DNA from: Amycolatopsis arida
GTDB taxonomy: Bacteria; Actinomycetota; Actinomycetes; Mycobacteriales; Pseudonocardiaceae
Length of the DNA stretch: 64,000 bases
Assembly (NCBI RefSeq): GCF_900115565.1
Contig: NZ_FOWW01000010.1
Location: 124,001 to 188,000, forward strand
Direction of reading: 5' to 3'
Position 1 is the first letter of the stretch. Each line of letters starts with the position of its first letter. Made by a program: the position numbers and the translations under genes. Below the pieces are notes generated by a model. That model ran no database searches. It was given only the letters and a program-made list of their open reading frames with translations, and was not told the origin of the DNA. Below, one piece after another: positions 8,091 to 16,026 of this stretch.

Positions 8091-9486
8091 CGGCACCGCC
8101 GAGCGCCCGCTCCAGCGCGGCCTGGTAGGCCTGGGCGGCCTCCTCCGGCGAGGTCCCGGTGAGCACCGCGGCGGTGGCCTCCTGCAGCGCCTGGGACACC
8201 TGCGGGTACTCGGCGAGGCCGGGCCGGTAGGCGGTGATCGGCAGCACCTCGGCGGAGATGAAGCTCAGCAGCGGGTCACCGGCGAGGATCTTGGCGTTGA
8301 CGTCCTCGCGCTGGGTGACCCTGGCCCTGGCCTCGCCCATCAGCGCCTCCACGGCCTCGGCGGAGTTCATGAACTCCAGCAGCCGCCAGGCCTGCTGCGG
8401 GTAGTCGGTGTTCGGGTTGACCGTGCGCGCCCCGCCGCCGGACATGCTGACGAAGTCCTGGCCGTTCAGGCCGGCGCCGGGCTGCCGGGCCGGGATCTTG
8501 GCGAACCCGACCGCCTCGTCGCGGTCGGCCATCGGGGTGGAGCCCTCGGTCGGCTCGATCACCGAGCTCCACAGGTAGTCGCTCTCCAGCAGGATGCCGA
8601 TCTTGTGCTCGGCGAACTCCTGGAACGACTTGTCCCGGCCCTTGGCCTCCTGCTGCAACTGCGGGTCGCCGAGTCCGCCGCCGTAAACCCGCTGGTAGAA
8701 GCCAAGCACGTCGCGCAGCGCGGCCGAGTCACCCAACCACTTGCCCTCGGCGTGCAGCGGCTCGCCGGTGCCGGCCAGCAGCGGCAGCACGCCCTGCATG
8801 GTAGTGGCCTCGCCCATCGCGGTGCCGGCGTTGATCTGCAACGGGTCCACCCCGGGCAGGGTCTTCAGCCGCTCCGCGGCGTCGAGGATGTCCTGCCAGC
8901 CGCGCGGCTGCCACTCGGTGGTCAATCCGGCCTGGGCGAACAGCTTCTTGTTGTAGAACAACACCCTGGCGTCGGTGCCGAACGGCACGCCGTAGCGCTT
9001 GCCCTCGAACACGCCCAGCTGCTGGACCGCCTCGGGGATCTGGCTCCAGCCGTCCCAGGCGTCCACGCCGGTTCCGGCGACGTCGGTCAGCGGCCGGATG
9101 TAGCCGGCCTGGGCGAACTCGCCGACCCAGATGCCGTCCAGCGTCACGATGTCCGCGCCGGCACCGCTGCGCATGTCCAGCGACAGCTTGGTCTTGTACT
9201 GCTCGTCGTCCACACCGGAGGGTTCGAAGGTGACGTTGGCCGTCACGCCCTCGGCCGCCATCCGCTGGGTGAACGTCGGAATGACGTAGTTGACGATCCA
9301 GTCCGCCTCGGCCGTGTTCTTCCCGCCCTGCGCGGCGTTCGAGCTGATGACGAGGTTGACCTCGGTGGCGTCGGCGTTGCGGTCGGGGTCGCCGCCCGCC
9401 GCGGAGTCGCCGCCGCATCCGGCGAGTGTGAGGGCGGCCGCTGCGGTCAGGGCCAGTACGGACCGGATCGACGTGTTGACGGTCAT
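8071..9486 (-). CDS. Extracellular solute-binding lipoprotein, family 1
   Basis: A 471-residue substrate-binding protein. The N-terminus MTVNTSIRS leads into a hydrophobic stretch and the lipobox LAGC (residues 21-24), followed by a Gly/Asp-rich linker, so it should be lipid-anchored on the outer face of the membrane. The body has family-1 sugar-binding features such as the FEGKRYGVPFGTDARVLFYN loop (residues in the first lobe) and WRLLEFMNS near the C-terminal lobe. The chosen ATG has GGGGA seven bases upstream; a frame nine codons longer lacks a ribosome site. First gene of the importer operon. Confidence 0.94.
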   Translation of the reverse strand: MTVNTSIRSVLALTAAAALTLAGCGGDSAAGGDPDRNADATEVNLVISSNAAQGGKNTAEADWIVNYVIPTFTQRMAAEGVTANVTFEPSGVDDEQYKTKLSLDMRSGAGADIVTLDGIWVGEFAQAGYIRPLTDVAGTGVDAWDGWSQIPEAVQQLGVFEGKRYGVPFGTDARVLFYNKKLFAQAGLTTEWQPRGWQDILDAAERLKTLPGVDPLQINAGTAMGEATTMQGVLPLLAGTGEPLHAEGKWLGDSAALRDVLGFYQRVYGGGLGDPQLQQEAKGRDKSFQEFAEHKIGILLESDYLWSSVIEPTEGSTPMADRDEAVGFAKIPARQPGAGLNGQDFVSMSGGGARTVNPNTDYPQQAWRLLEFMNSAEAVEALMGEARARVTQREDVNAKILAGDPLLSFISAEVLPITAYRPGLAEYPQVSQALQEATAAVLTGTSPEEAAQAYQAALERALGGADDIRAN

Positions 9487-9593
9487 CTCGGATTCCCCGT
9501 TCGGCAGTACCACGATGTGCTGCGTATACCAAGAAGACTGAAAGCACGCCGACGCCGCACGTGCTGATGGGATCGGACCGCTTTCGGTCGGAT

Positions 9594-9605
9594 TGGTATC
9601 TACCA
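9594..9605. promoter_or_regulatory. Candidate operator of the adjacent HutC/GntR regulator
   Basis: TGGTATCTACCA is a dyad with a two-base centre and resembles HutC-subfamily operators (general form TGGT-N4-ACCA; the DasR site is a known example). It lies 108 bp upstream of the solute-binding protein start and just beyond the 3' end of the regulator gene. Related half-sites TGGTATAC (9524-9531, minus strand) and TGGTAC (9507-9512) lie closer to the gene. A TTGACC hexamer on the minus strand just upstream could be a -35 element, but no convincing -10 is seen. Confidence 0.45.
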
Positions 9606-9686
9606 GCGCTGTAGGTCAATATGTCACGACGTATGGACGAAGTCCACGGCCGCCAACCGGCTTTCCATGACAGAACCGGACAGGAT

Positions 9687-10436
9687 TCATCGGTTGGTGA
9701 GCGCGAGCTCGAACGAGTAGCGCGACGCCCGGTACAGGTGGTCGCCGTACTCCACCACCACGCCGCGGTCGTCGAACGTGGTACGGCGCATGGTGAGCAG
9801 CGGCGCGCCGCGTGGCTCGTCGAGCAGCCGGGCCTCCGCGGCGGTGGCCCTGCGGGCGCCGATGCTCTGCCGCGCGGCGGCCATCCCGACGCCGGCGGCC
9901 CGCAGCAGCTCGTAGAGCCCGTGCCGTTCCAGCGCCTCGGTGCGCAGCCGCACGAGCCCGGCCGGCAGGTAGTTGCGCAGCAACGCCAACGGCTCGCCGC
10001 GGGCCGACCGCAACCGTTCCAGCATCACCACGGCCGTGCCGTCGGCGACCTCCAGCGCCTCGGCGACATCGGCCGACGCCACGCCGACGGTGTTGCGCAG
10101 CACGATCGTCCCGGGTCGCTGGCCCGCGCCGGACAGGTCGTCGTACAGGCTGGTCAGCCCCACCGGCCGGCGGACCCGGGTGTGCGCGACGTGGGTGCCC
10201 ACCCCACGCCGCCTCGACAGCATTCCCTTGTCCACCAGGTACTGGATCGCCCTACGCATCGTCGGCCGGGACAGCCCCAGCTCCTCGGCGAGCGCGATCT
10301 CGTTGTCCAGCCGGGTGCCCGGCGGGATCCTCCCGGACTCGATGGCCTGCTCGAGCTGCTGCGCGACCTGGAAGTACAGCGGCACCGGGCTGTCCCGGTC
10401 GACCACCACCTCCGGTCGTGCCGACATCGCGGACAT
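9687..10436 (-). CDS. GntR-family regulator, HutC subfamily
   Basis: A 249-residue repressor-type protein. Residues 14-80 form the GntR winged helix (PLYFQVAQQLEQAIESG, then LAEELGLSRPTMRRAIQ and RRRGVGTHV). Residues 95-240 form a UTRA ligand-binding domain, as in HutC-like sugar regulators. The ATG overlaps the mannosidase stop by one base, so it is the last gene of the minus-strand catabolic operon and directly faces the importer promoter. It probably controls the importer, the catabolic operon or both in response to a sugar phosphate; that is inference from position. Confidence 0.93.
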   Translation of the reverse strand: MSAMSARPEVVVDRDSPVPLYFQVAQQLEQAIESGRIPPGTRLDNEIALAEELGLSRPTMRRAIQYLVDKGMLSRRRGVGTHVAHTRVRRPVGLTSLYDDLSGAGQRPGTIVLRNTVGVASADVAEALEVADGTAVVMLERLRSARGEPLALLRNYLPAGLVRLRTEALERHGLYELLRAAGVGMAAARQSIGARRATAAEARLLDEPRGAPLLTMRRTTFDDRGVVVEYGDHLYRASRYSFELALTNR

Positions 10437-13246
10437 CACTGTCCCAACCGGACGGTCGCCAGCCGCCACGGCGGCAGCGCCAGCTCCACGCGACCGTCCC
10501 GCACCGGCAGGGTGTCGCCGAGCCGGCCGAGGAGGTCGACGATGCGGGCGCGGGCGAACGGTCCGCGCACCACGGCGGTGGTGGGCTCGGGGCTCTGCGC
10601 GACCAGGCGCAGCTCGAGCTCGCCGTCCCGCCGGCGCAGGCTGGTCATCGTGGCACCGTCGACGGACAGCCCGGCACGCGCCGCCAGCGGGCCACCGGGC
10701 GGCGCCTGGCCGGGCGCGGCGTGCACCGGGTGCCGGTAGCGCTCGGCCGCGCCGAGCAGGTCGGCGGCCCGCCAGTCCCCGCCGTGCGGCAGCACGGCCA
10801 GCCGCACGGTGCTGGTGCCGACCAGCTGTGCCTCCGGGGTGGGCAGCTCGGGCCCGGCCGGCTCCTCGCGGTACGGGTGGACGTTGCGGCTGAGCTGCCC
10901 GGTGGCGCGCAGCAGGGTCAGCGCGAGCTCGCCGTCGAGCAGCTCGTACTCGCTGGCCTGGGTGAGCAGCAGCCCGGCGCCGCCGGCGTCGACGAAGCCG
11001 TGCGCGGGGAAGGTCGGCAGCGGGTGCTCGCCGAAGCCGCCCTCGACGGTGGTGCCGCGCGCCACCACGGCGAACTGGCCCTCGGCGTGCGAGGCGTCCG
11101 CCGGCCGAGCCAGCGGGACGTGCAGCCGTGCCCGGTGGTCCCGGCTGCGGTTGTCCAGGGTGAGGTTCAGCCGGACGAACGGCTCGCCCGCGCGCAGCTC
11201 GACGTGCATCGACACCACGCCGCGTTCGGTGGCCACGGTGCGCCGGTCGGCCGCCCAGTCGACGGCGGCGGGCCAGTCGTAGCCGCGGTCGATGGTCAGC
11301 TCCGCGCGCAGCGGCCCGCGCGCGCCCTCGGTGACCCGCACCTCCGCCGGTGTGTCCACGAGGGTGTCGGTGCCGGGCGGGCCGTAGTTGTAGGTGTCGC
11401 CGCGGTCGCCGCCGTCCACCACGCGACCCACCCCGTCGAGCACGGTGCCGCCCGCCGCGGCGACCCGCAGCGTGCCGTCGTCGCGCACCCGCACCCGGAT
11501 CAGGCCGTTGTCCAGCACGCCGTCCGCGAGCCGGACCGCACGGTCGACCGGCACTTCGCCGGGCACGGGCCGGACGGCGACGTGGCCGAGCGCGGGCACG
11601 GTCACCCGGCCGGTGAGCACCCGGCGCGGGGCAGTGCGCAGCCGGACGGTCCACTCCCCCGGCTCGCCGGCGACGTCGGCGAGCGCCGCCGGCAGCGCGT
11701 CCTCGTCGAACGGCTCGTCGGCGCCGTGCCGGTCCAGGTCGAACTCCAGGGTGCGGGCCGCCGGGTCGAGCCGCCAGGCCACGATCTGCCGGCCGAACAG
11801 CTCGGGGCCGTGCAGGCGGCGGCAGAACGCGGGCAGGTCGGCGGCGGCGAGCCGCTCGGTGTGCAGGTCGGCCGGGACGTGGTCCTCCAGTTGGGTGGGC
11901 TGCCGGGTGCCGTCCGGCAGCTCCAGGGCCACCGCCGGCCACTCGTCCGGGATCTCCAGGTCGAGCCGGACGAGGTCGGTGCGCTCGGCTGGCGACGGGT
12001 TGGTGACGAGCACGGCGTCCCGTGGCACGTCCCGGGTCAGCCGGCCGACGACCCGGTCGCGCACGGCCTGGCCGAGCTGCTCGGCCTCGGCGAGCCGGGC
12101 GGCGACCTGGACGGCCGTCTCGTCGACGCCACAGCCGGTGACCGAGTCGTGCCCGGAGGCGTCGACGAGCCGCCACCACGCCATGTCGAGGAACCGCTCC
12201 GGCCACGCCGGCGCCCACAGCGCGGCGAGCGGCTCGGCGTAGCGCTCGACCATCCGCTCGGCGGCGGCCATGGCCCGCTTCAGGTGCGGGCGCACGGAGA
12301 TCACCCCGGGCAGGATGTTGGCGCGCGCGTGGCTGCGCAGCTCGCCGCGCACCGCGGCGAGCTCGGTGTCGCCGTTCCGGGCGGTGACGTAGGCGCCAAG
12401 GGTGGTGATCCGCACCCGCACCGGGGCGTCGTCGCCGAGCCCGCTGGCCAGGTCGACCAGCGAGCGCACCGGCGCGGAGTGGTCGGCGCCGTACATCGCG
12501 AGCACCGGGTCGGGGTCGAACAGCGGGCGGCGGCGCGCGGCGTACTCGGTCACTTTGGCGGCGAAGCGGTCGGGGTCGGCGAACAGGCCGGCCGCGTTGC
12601 CGTACCCGCCGGGCAGGTACTCGACGCGGACCGCGCTGCCGTCCGGCGCGACCCAACGGAAGGCGTGGCCGGTGACGCCACCGGGAACGCCACGCCACAG
12701 GCACGCGTGGGTGAGGCCGGCGGCGGCGAGGATCTGCGGCATCTGCGCGCAGTGGCCGAACTCGTCGGGCAGGTAGCCGACCCGCATCGCGCCGCCGAGC
12801 GCTTCCGCGCGGGACCAACCCAGCTCCAGGTTGCGGACGATGTTCTCGCCGGAGACGAGGAACTCGTCCAGCAGGATCTGCCACGGCCCCACGGCGAGCT
12901 GGCCGCGGCGGACCAGCGCGGCGACGCGGTCCCGGTGCTCCGGGCGCACCTCGAGGTAGTCGTCCACGGCGGCCATCTGCCCGTCCAGGGTGAAGTGGAA
13001 CCGGGGGTCGGCCTCGGCGCGGTCGAGCACCTCGTCGAGCAGGTCGACCAGCCGGAGGCGGAAGCGTTGGAACGGCTCGTACCACTCGCGGTCCCAGTGG
13101 GTGTGCGGCACGAGGTGCACCGTGGTCGGCTCGCTCCTGCCTCCGGAGCCGGCGGGCTCGCTCCTGCCTCCGGAGCCGGCGGGCTCGCTCCTGCCTCCGG
13201 AGCCGGCGGGCTCGCTCCTGCCTCCGGAGCCGGCGGGCTCGCTCAT
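10436..13246 (-). CDS. Glycoside hydrolase family 38 alpha-mannosidase
   Basis: A 936-residue enzyme predicted to remove alpha-linked mannose. After an odd repetitive N-terminus, the GH38 catalytic domain starts with VHLVPHTHWDREWYEP; His48, His50 and Asp52 are the usual zinc-ligand region. The nucleophile Asp lies in GYLPDEFGH near residue 160, and SGHDSVTGCG follows near 362. The rest is the middle helical and C-terminal beta-sandwich domains. There is no signal peptide, so it should act on imported oligosaccharides. Residues 2-37 are four copies of SEPAGSGGR. The ATG has GGGGAGG ten bases upstream and overlaps the oxidoreductase stop; a GTG after the repeats (VHLVPHTHW) is a possible alternative start. 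Confidence 0.92.
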   Translation of the reverse strand: MSEPAGSGGRSEPAGSGGRSEPAGSGGRSEPAGSGGRSEPTTVHLVPHTHWDREWYEPFQRFRLRLVDLLDEVLDRAEADPRFHFTLDGQMAAVDDYLEVRPEHRDRVAALVRRGQLAVGPWQILLDEFLVSGENIVRNLELGWSRAEALGGAMRVGYLPDEFGHCAQMPQILAAAGLTHACLWRGVPGGVTGHAFRWVAPDGSAVRVEYLPGGYGNAAGLFADPDRFAAKVTEYAARRRPLFDPDPVLAMYGADHSAPVRSLVDLASGLGDDAPVRVRITTLGAYVTARNGDTELAAVRGELRSHARANILPGVISVRPHLKRAMAAAERMVERYAEPLAALWAPAWPERFLDMAWWRLVDASGHDSVTGCGVDETAVQVAARLAEAEQLGQAVRDRVVGRLTRDVPRDAVLVTNPSPAERTDLVRLDLEIPDEWPAVALELPDGTRQPTQLEDHVPADLHTERLAAADLPAFCRRLHGPELFGRQIVAWRLDPAARTLEFDLDRHGADEPFDEDALPAALADVAGEPGEWTVRLRTAPRRVLTGRVTVPALGHVAVRPVPGEVPVDRAVRLADGVLDNGLIRVRVRDDGTLRVAAAGGTVLDGVGRVVDGGDRGDTYNYGPPGTDTLVDTPAEVRVTEGARGPLRAELTIDRGYDWPAAVDWAADRRTVATERGVVSMHVELRAGEPFVRLNLTLDNRSRDHRARLHVPLARPADASHAEGQFAVVARGTTVEGGFGEHPLPTFPAHGFVDAGGAGLLLTQASEYELLDGELALTLLRATGQLSRNVHPYREEPAGPELPTPEAQLVGTSTVRLAVLPHGGDWRAADLLGAAERYRHPVHAAPGQAPPGGPLAARAGLSVDGATMTSLRRRDGELELRLVAQSPEPTTAVVRGPFARARIVDLLGRLGDTLPVRDGRVELALPPWRLATVRLGQ
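13131..13244. repeat. 27-bp in-frame tandem repeat, four copies plus a partial one
   Basis: Four perfect copies of a 27-base unit (from 13131, 13158, 13185 and 13212) and a partial copy lie at the 5' end of the mannosidase gene. Read on the minus strand each encodes SEPAGSGGR. Every unit also contains GGAGGCAGGAG, which resembles a ribosome-binding site. The perfect identity between copies suggests recent expansion by slippage. Confidence 0.97.
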
Positions 13247-14355
13247 GCGGTGGCTGCCTCCCCTTCGATCGGGATGCCGGCGGCGCGTGCGTGGGCGCGC
13301 ACGATGCGCTGGCAGGTGACGATGTCCGCGCGGCCCTCGGCGGGGCCGGCCAGCGGCGGGGTGCCGTCGGTGACCATGGCGGCGAACGCGGCCAGCTCCT
13401 CCTCGAACGCCTCCACCACGGAGCGGTGCTCGGCGCGGCGCTCGGCGCCGTCCCTGGTGTCGACGGCGAGCAGCGTGGTGGGCGCGTTGAGCAGGTAGGG
13501 CGAGGGGAAGACCAGCTCGACGCTGCCGGTGTCGTGGTGCACGGCGACGGTCTCCCGGTAGGCGGGGTAGTCGGGGAGGTAGTGCCAGCGCAGGGCGTAG
13601 CGGCCGCCGCCGGCGAGCGCGCCGGTGATGTGCGCCGAGCCGGGGTCGGCGGTGCTCTCGGCCCAGGTGGCGACGTGGTCGACGGTGTCGATGTGCTGGC
13701 CGAGCGTGCGTAGCACGGCGAGGTCGTGCACCAGGCTGCCGAGCACGACGCCGGCGTAGAGCCGGCGCAGGTGGGCCGGCGCGGCGGTGCCGAGGGCGCG
13801 GTCGAGCAGGGCGTCGTCCTGCTCGCGGAGGCCGCCGAGTACCGCGGGGTCCGGCTCGGCGGCGCGGACGCGGGCGAACTCCAGCTGCGCGGCCGAGCTG
13901 GGGTGCAGCACGCTGACCTCGACGAAGCGGGCCGGGTCGGTGTCGGCGAGCAGCTCGGCGGCGTGCCGCACGGCGGGGTCGTACTGCTTCATGTAGCCGA
14001 GCAGCACGGCGGGGTCGTGCGCCTCGATGTCGTCTACTTCGGACCGCGTGTAGGCGAGGGGCTTCTCGCACAGCGCGGGAAGGCCGCGCGCGGCGATCGC
14101 GGTGACGGCCGCGCCGTGCGAGCCGGAGGTGAGCAGGATGACGGCGTCGATGTCGGGGGCGTCCAGCAGGTCGTCCAGGGTGGCGAAGCGGCGGGTCGTG
14201 GGCAGGCCGAGGCGGTCGCCGACGTGAGCGCGCAGGTCGGGGGCGAGGTCGCAGACGGCGGTGACGGTGAACAGGTCGGCTCGGCGGGCCAGCAGCGGCA
14301 GGTACACGGCCTGGGCCACCGCGCCGAGCCCGACGACGGCGACGCGGATCGGCAT
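13243..14355 (-). CDS. Gfo/Idh/MocA-family NAD(P)-dependent oxidoreductase
   Basis: A 370-residue dehydrogenase. The N-terminal Rossmann fold has VVGLGAVAQAVYLP (residues 7-20). The family lysine lies in CEKPLAYT near residue 97, and the substrate-side helix includes LGSLVHDLAVLR. Members oxidise sugars or inositols at a ring hydroxyl using NAD(P). The gene starts at the base after the IolE-like stop and ends in an ATGA overlap with the mannosidase. Next to an IolE-like protein, an inositol dehydrogenase-like role is possible. A glycosidase-supporting 3-keto-sugar role is the other main option. Confidence 0.9.
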   Translation of the reverse strand: MPIRVAVVGLGAVAQAVYLPLLARRADLFTVTAVCDLAPDLRAHVGDRLGLPTTRRFATLDDLLDAPDIDAVILLTSGSHGAAVTAIAARGLPALCEKPLAYTRSEVDDIEAHDPAVLLGYMKQYDPAVRHAAELLADTDPARFVEVSVLHPSSAAQLEFARVRAAEPDPAVLGGLREQDDALLDRALGTAAPAHLRRLYAGVVLGSLVHDLAVLRTLGQHIDTVDHVATWAESTADPGSAHITGALAGGGRYALRWHYLPDYPAYRETVAVHHDTGSVELVFPSPYLLNAPTTLLAVDTRDGAERRAEHRSVVEAFEEELAAFAAMVTDGTPPLAGPAEGRADIVTCQRIVRAHARAAGIPIEGEAATA

Positions 14356-15255
14356 CTAGATCCCCCACTTTCGGAGCTGGTCACGGTTGGCGGCCTGGAC
14401 GTCCAGCAGGTGCGCGAGGGTGTCGTCCGAGCCGGGGACGATGTCCTGCTCGACCACCACCCAGCCGTCGTAGCCGACGCCGCGCAGCGTGTCCATGAAG
14501 GACGTGATGTCGAGGTCGCCGGCGCCGAGCGGGCAGAACGCGCCGCGTTCCCAGACCGCGCGCATGCCGGCCCGCTCGCGGACGACGGCGTCCAGGACGT
14601 CGACGCGGGCGTCCTTGACGTGGAGGTGGTTGACCCGGTCGGCCCAGTCGCGCAGGGCGGTGACCGGGTCGCCGCCGCCGAGGAGGAGGTGGCCGGTGTC
14701 CAGGCAGAGGTCGATGTCGGTGCGGTCGAGGAGTTGCTCGATCTCCGCGGGGGCCTCGACGAAGGTGCAGGCGTGGTGGTGGAAGGTGGGTTCCAGGCCG
14801 CGGGCGCGACAGCGGTCGGCGGCTCTGCCGACGTTGCCGGCGAAGCGGCGCCAGCCCGGCTCGTCGAGCCGGAGGTCCGGGTCGTGCGCGCCGGCGCCGG
14901 GGTTGGCCGCGCGGGCCGGGGAGCCGGAGCAGGCGAGCGTGGGGCGCGGGGGGTGCTGGTCGCCGGCGCCGCGCTCGAGGAGATCGAGGGCGGCGTCCAG
15001 CCGGGGCAGCGCGTCGGCGAAGCCCTCCTCGGCGAACGGCAGGTCGATCCAGCCGCCGGCGAGGTCCATTCCCACGGCGTCGAGGTTGGCCCGCAGCGTG
15101 TCGCGGTCGCCGAGGTAGCCCGGCGGCCCGAGGTCGACGCCGTCGTACCCGGAGTCCCGCAGGCCCTCCAGGAGAGCGGGGGCGTCGACGTGCCCCGCGC
15201 GACGGCCCGCGAGGTCGAACACCCCGAAGCTCACCGGCGCGTTGGCGACCCGCAT
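14356..15255 (-). CDS. IolE-like sugar isomerase/epimerase (AP endonuclease-2 TIM barrel)
   Basis: A 299-residue TIM-barrel protein. Its motifs follow inosose dehydratase IolE: SFGVFDLAG at the start, TFHHHACTFVE near residue 155, CLDTGHLLLGGGDPV near 184, HLHVKD near 208 and GYDGWVVVEQD near the C-terminus. These supply the metal-binding Glu, Asp and His residues. IolE dehydrates scyllo-inosose; related proteins are sugar isomerases or 3-keto-glycoside processing enzymes, so the exact reaction is open. The ATG has GGGAGG eight to nine bases upstream. First gene of the catabolic operon (this gene, dehydrogenase, mannosidase, GntR). Confidence 0.87.
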   Translation of the reverse strand: MRVANAPVSFGVFDLAGRRAGHVDAPALLEGLRDSGYDGVDLGPPGYLGDRDTLRANLDAVGMDLAGGWIDLPFAEEGFADALPRLDAALDLLERGAGDQHPPRPTLACSGSPARAANPGAGAHDPDLRLDEPGWRRFAGNVGRAADRCRARGLEPTFHHHACTFVEAPAEIEQLLDRTDIDLCLDTGHLLLGGGDPVTALRDWADRVNHLHVKDARVDVLDAVVRERAGMRAVWERGAFCPLGAGDLDITSFMDTLRGVGYDGWVVVEQDIVPGSDDTLAHLLDVQAANRDQLRKWGI

Positions 15256-15309
15256 GCGCTCGACCTCCCGACACCCGGCGGTTAGGTCCTGACAAACTAT
15301 CCAGCTGAC

Positions 15310-15322
15310 GTGACGACGTCAC
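15310..15322. promoter_or_regulatory. Perfect 13-bp palindrome upstream of the catabolic operon
   Basis: GTGACGACGTCAC is a perfect dyad around a central A, 55 bp upstream of the IolE-like start. The position suits an operator for the catabolic operon. It does not match the TGGT-N4-ACCA type seen before the importer, so a different regulator may bind here. The rest of 15256-15513 holds the ribosome site, this dyad and the tRNA promoter. Confidence 0.4.
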
Positions 15323-15453
15323 GGGATGGCCCGCGATCCTGTCCGGTCTTGTCAGCCTGGCTCCGCACTCGAGCGCCGGTTCGGCACGCCGCTCCCCCGG
15401 CACCGGCTCACGGGAAGCGGGATCGGCGTTGGTCAGCGCGCCGGGAACCCTGG

Positions 15454-15484
15454 TTGACCCCCCGCCGGCCTGGCGCGCTAAGCT
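15454..15484 (+). promoter_or_regulatory. Probable promoter of tRNA-Pro
   Basis: TTGACC (15454-15459) and TAAGCT (15479-15484), separated by 19 bp, resemble vegetative -35 and -10 elements. The -10 ends 29 bp before the first tRNA base, a normal distance for a short trimmed leader. Confidence 0.6.
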
Positions 15485-15513
15485 ACTGCCCATCGCCCCG
15501 CGCGGGCGATGGC

Positions 15514-15587
<74 letters not shown>

Positions 15588-15594
15588 CCGGCAA

Positions 15595-15632
15595 GGGGCC
15601 GTCTACGCAGGTAGACGGCCCCTCAGTCTTTT
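15595..15632 (+). terminator. Rho-independent terminator after tRNA-Pro
   Basis: A perfect 12-bp stem (GGGGCCGTCTAC with GTAGACGGCCCC) closed by a GCAG tetraloop, followed by a T-rich tract TCAGTCTTTT. It begins eight bases after the tRNA end. Confidence 0.9.
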
Positions 15633-15692
15633 CGGAAACGATCACAGCCCCGGAGCAGGACACATTCGTGTCATCCCGCCGAGGCTGGACCA

Positions 15693-15842
15693 TCAGGCTG
15701 CCGATCGTTCCGCCAGGGCCGCGAGCCGCCGGACATCGAGCGTGTCAGCCACCTCGTCCAGGCGGTCCGGGAACAGGTGCCCGTAGATGTTCAGGGTCAT
15801 CGCGGCATCGGCGTGCCCGAGCATGAGCATGCTGAACGCCGT
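15693..15842 (-). pseudogene. C-terminal remnant of a tyrosine recombinase (integrase)
   Basis: About 45 codons read MLGHADAAMTLNIYGHLFPD and then a helix DRLDEVADTLDVRRLAAL before a stop. This is the C-terminal catalytic end of phage/ICE tyrosine integrases: the LGHA...T...Y pattern includes the catalytic Tyr (here in LNIYGHLF). The frame is closed upstream by a stop at 15843-15845, and a partly duplicated ATGCTC suggests a small indel. Nothing recognisable of the rest of the integrase remains. Its place beside tRNA-Pro fits an excised or decayed integrative element. Confidence 0.8.
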
Positions 15843-16026
15843 TCACCTCGTAGAAGGTCGTCGCAATCCGGTCCGTCACTTGTCCGGGTCCACCCGCCCA
15901 ACACGTAGGTCCACATCGAGTCCTTCAGCGAAGGTGAGGAAACCTGCGGATGGACGTCAACGATCTGGGCGTGCACGATGACCTGGCCAGCGTCCCGGTC
16001 GAAGCCAGCCGCCGGAGGGACAGTCG
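15843..16026. other. Scar region between integrase remnant and pipecolate oxidase gene
   Basis: No confident gene. A small plus-strand frame starts at ATG 15950 (MDVNDLGVHDDLASVPV, about 36 codons) behind GGTGAGG, and runs into the next gene. It could be a leader peptide or a remnant; I do not recognise it. Confidence 0.4.

Noticed and set aside
9687-13085. 1132-codon minus-strand open frame
   Set aside because: Only its last 249 codons are a real gene (the GntR regulator). The rest is an out-of-frame shadow of the mannosidase gene.
13131-13244. Regular repeats that could suggest a CRISPR array
   Set aside because: Units are directly adjacent without spacers and lie in frame inside the mannosidase gene.
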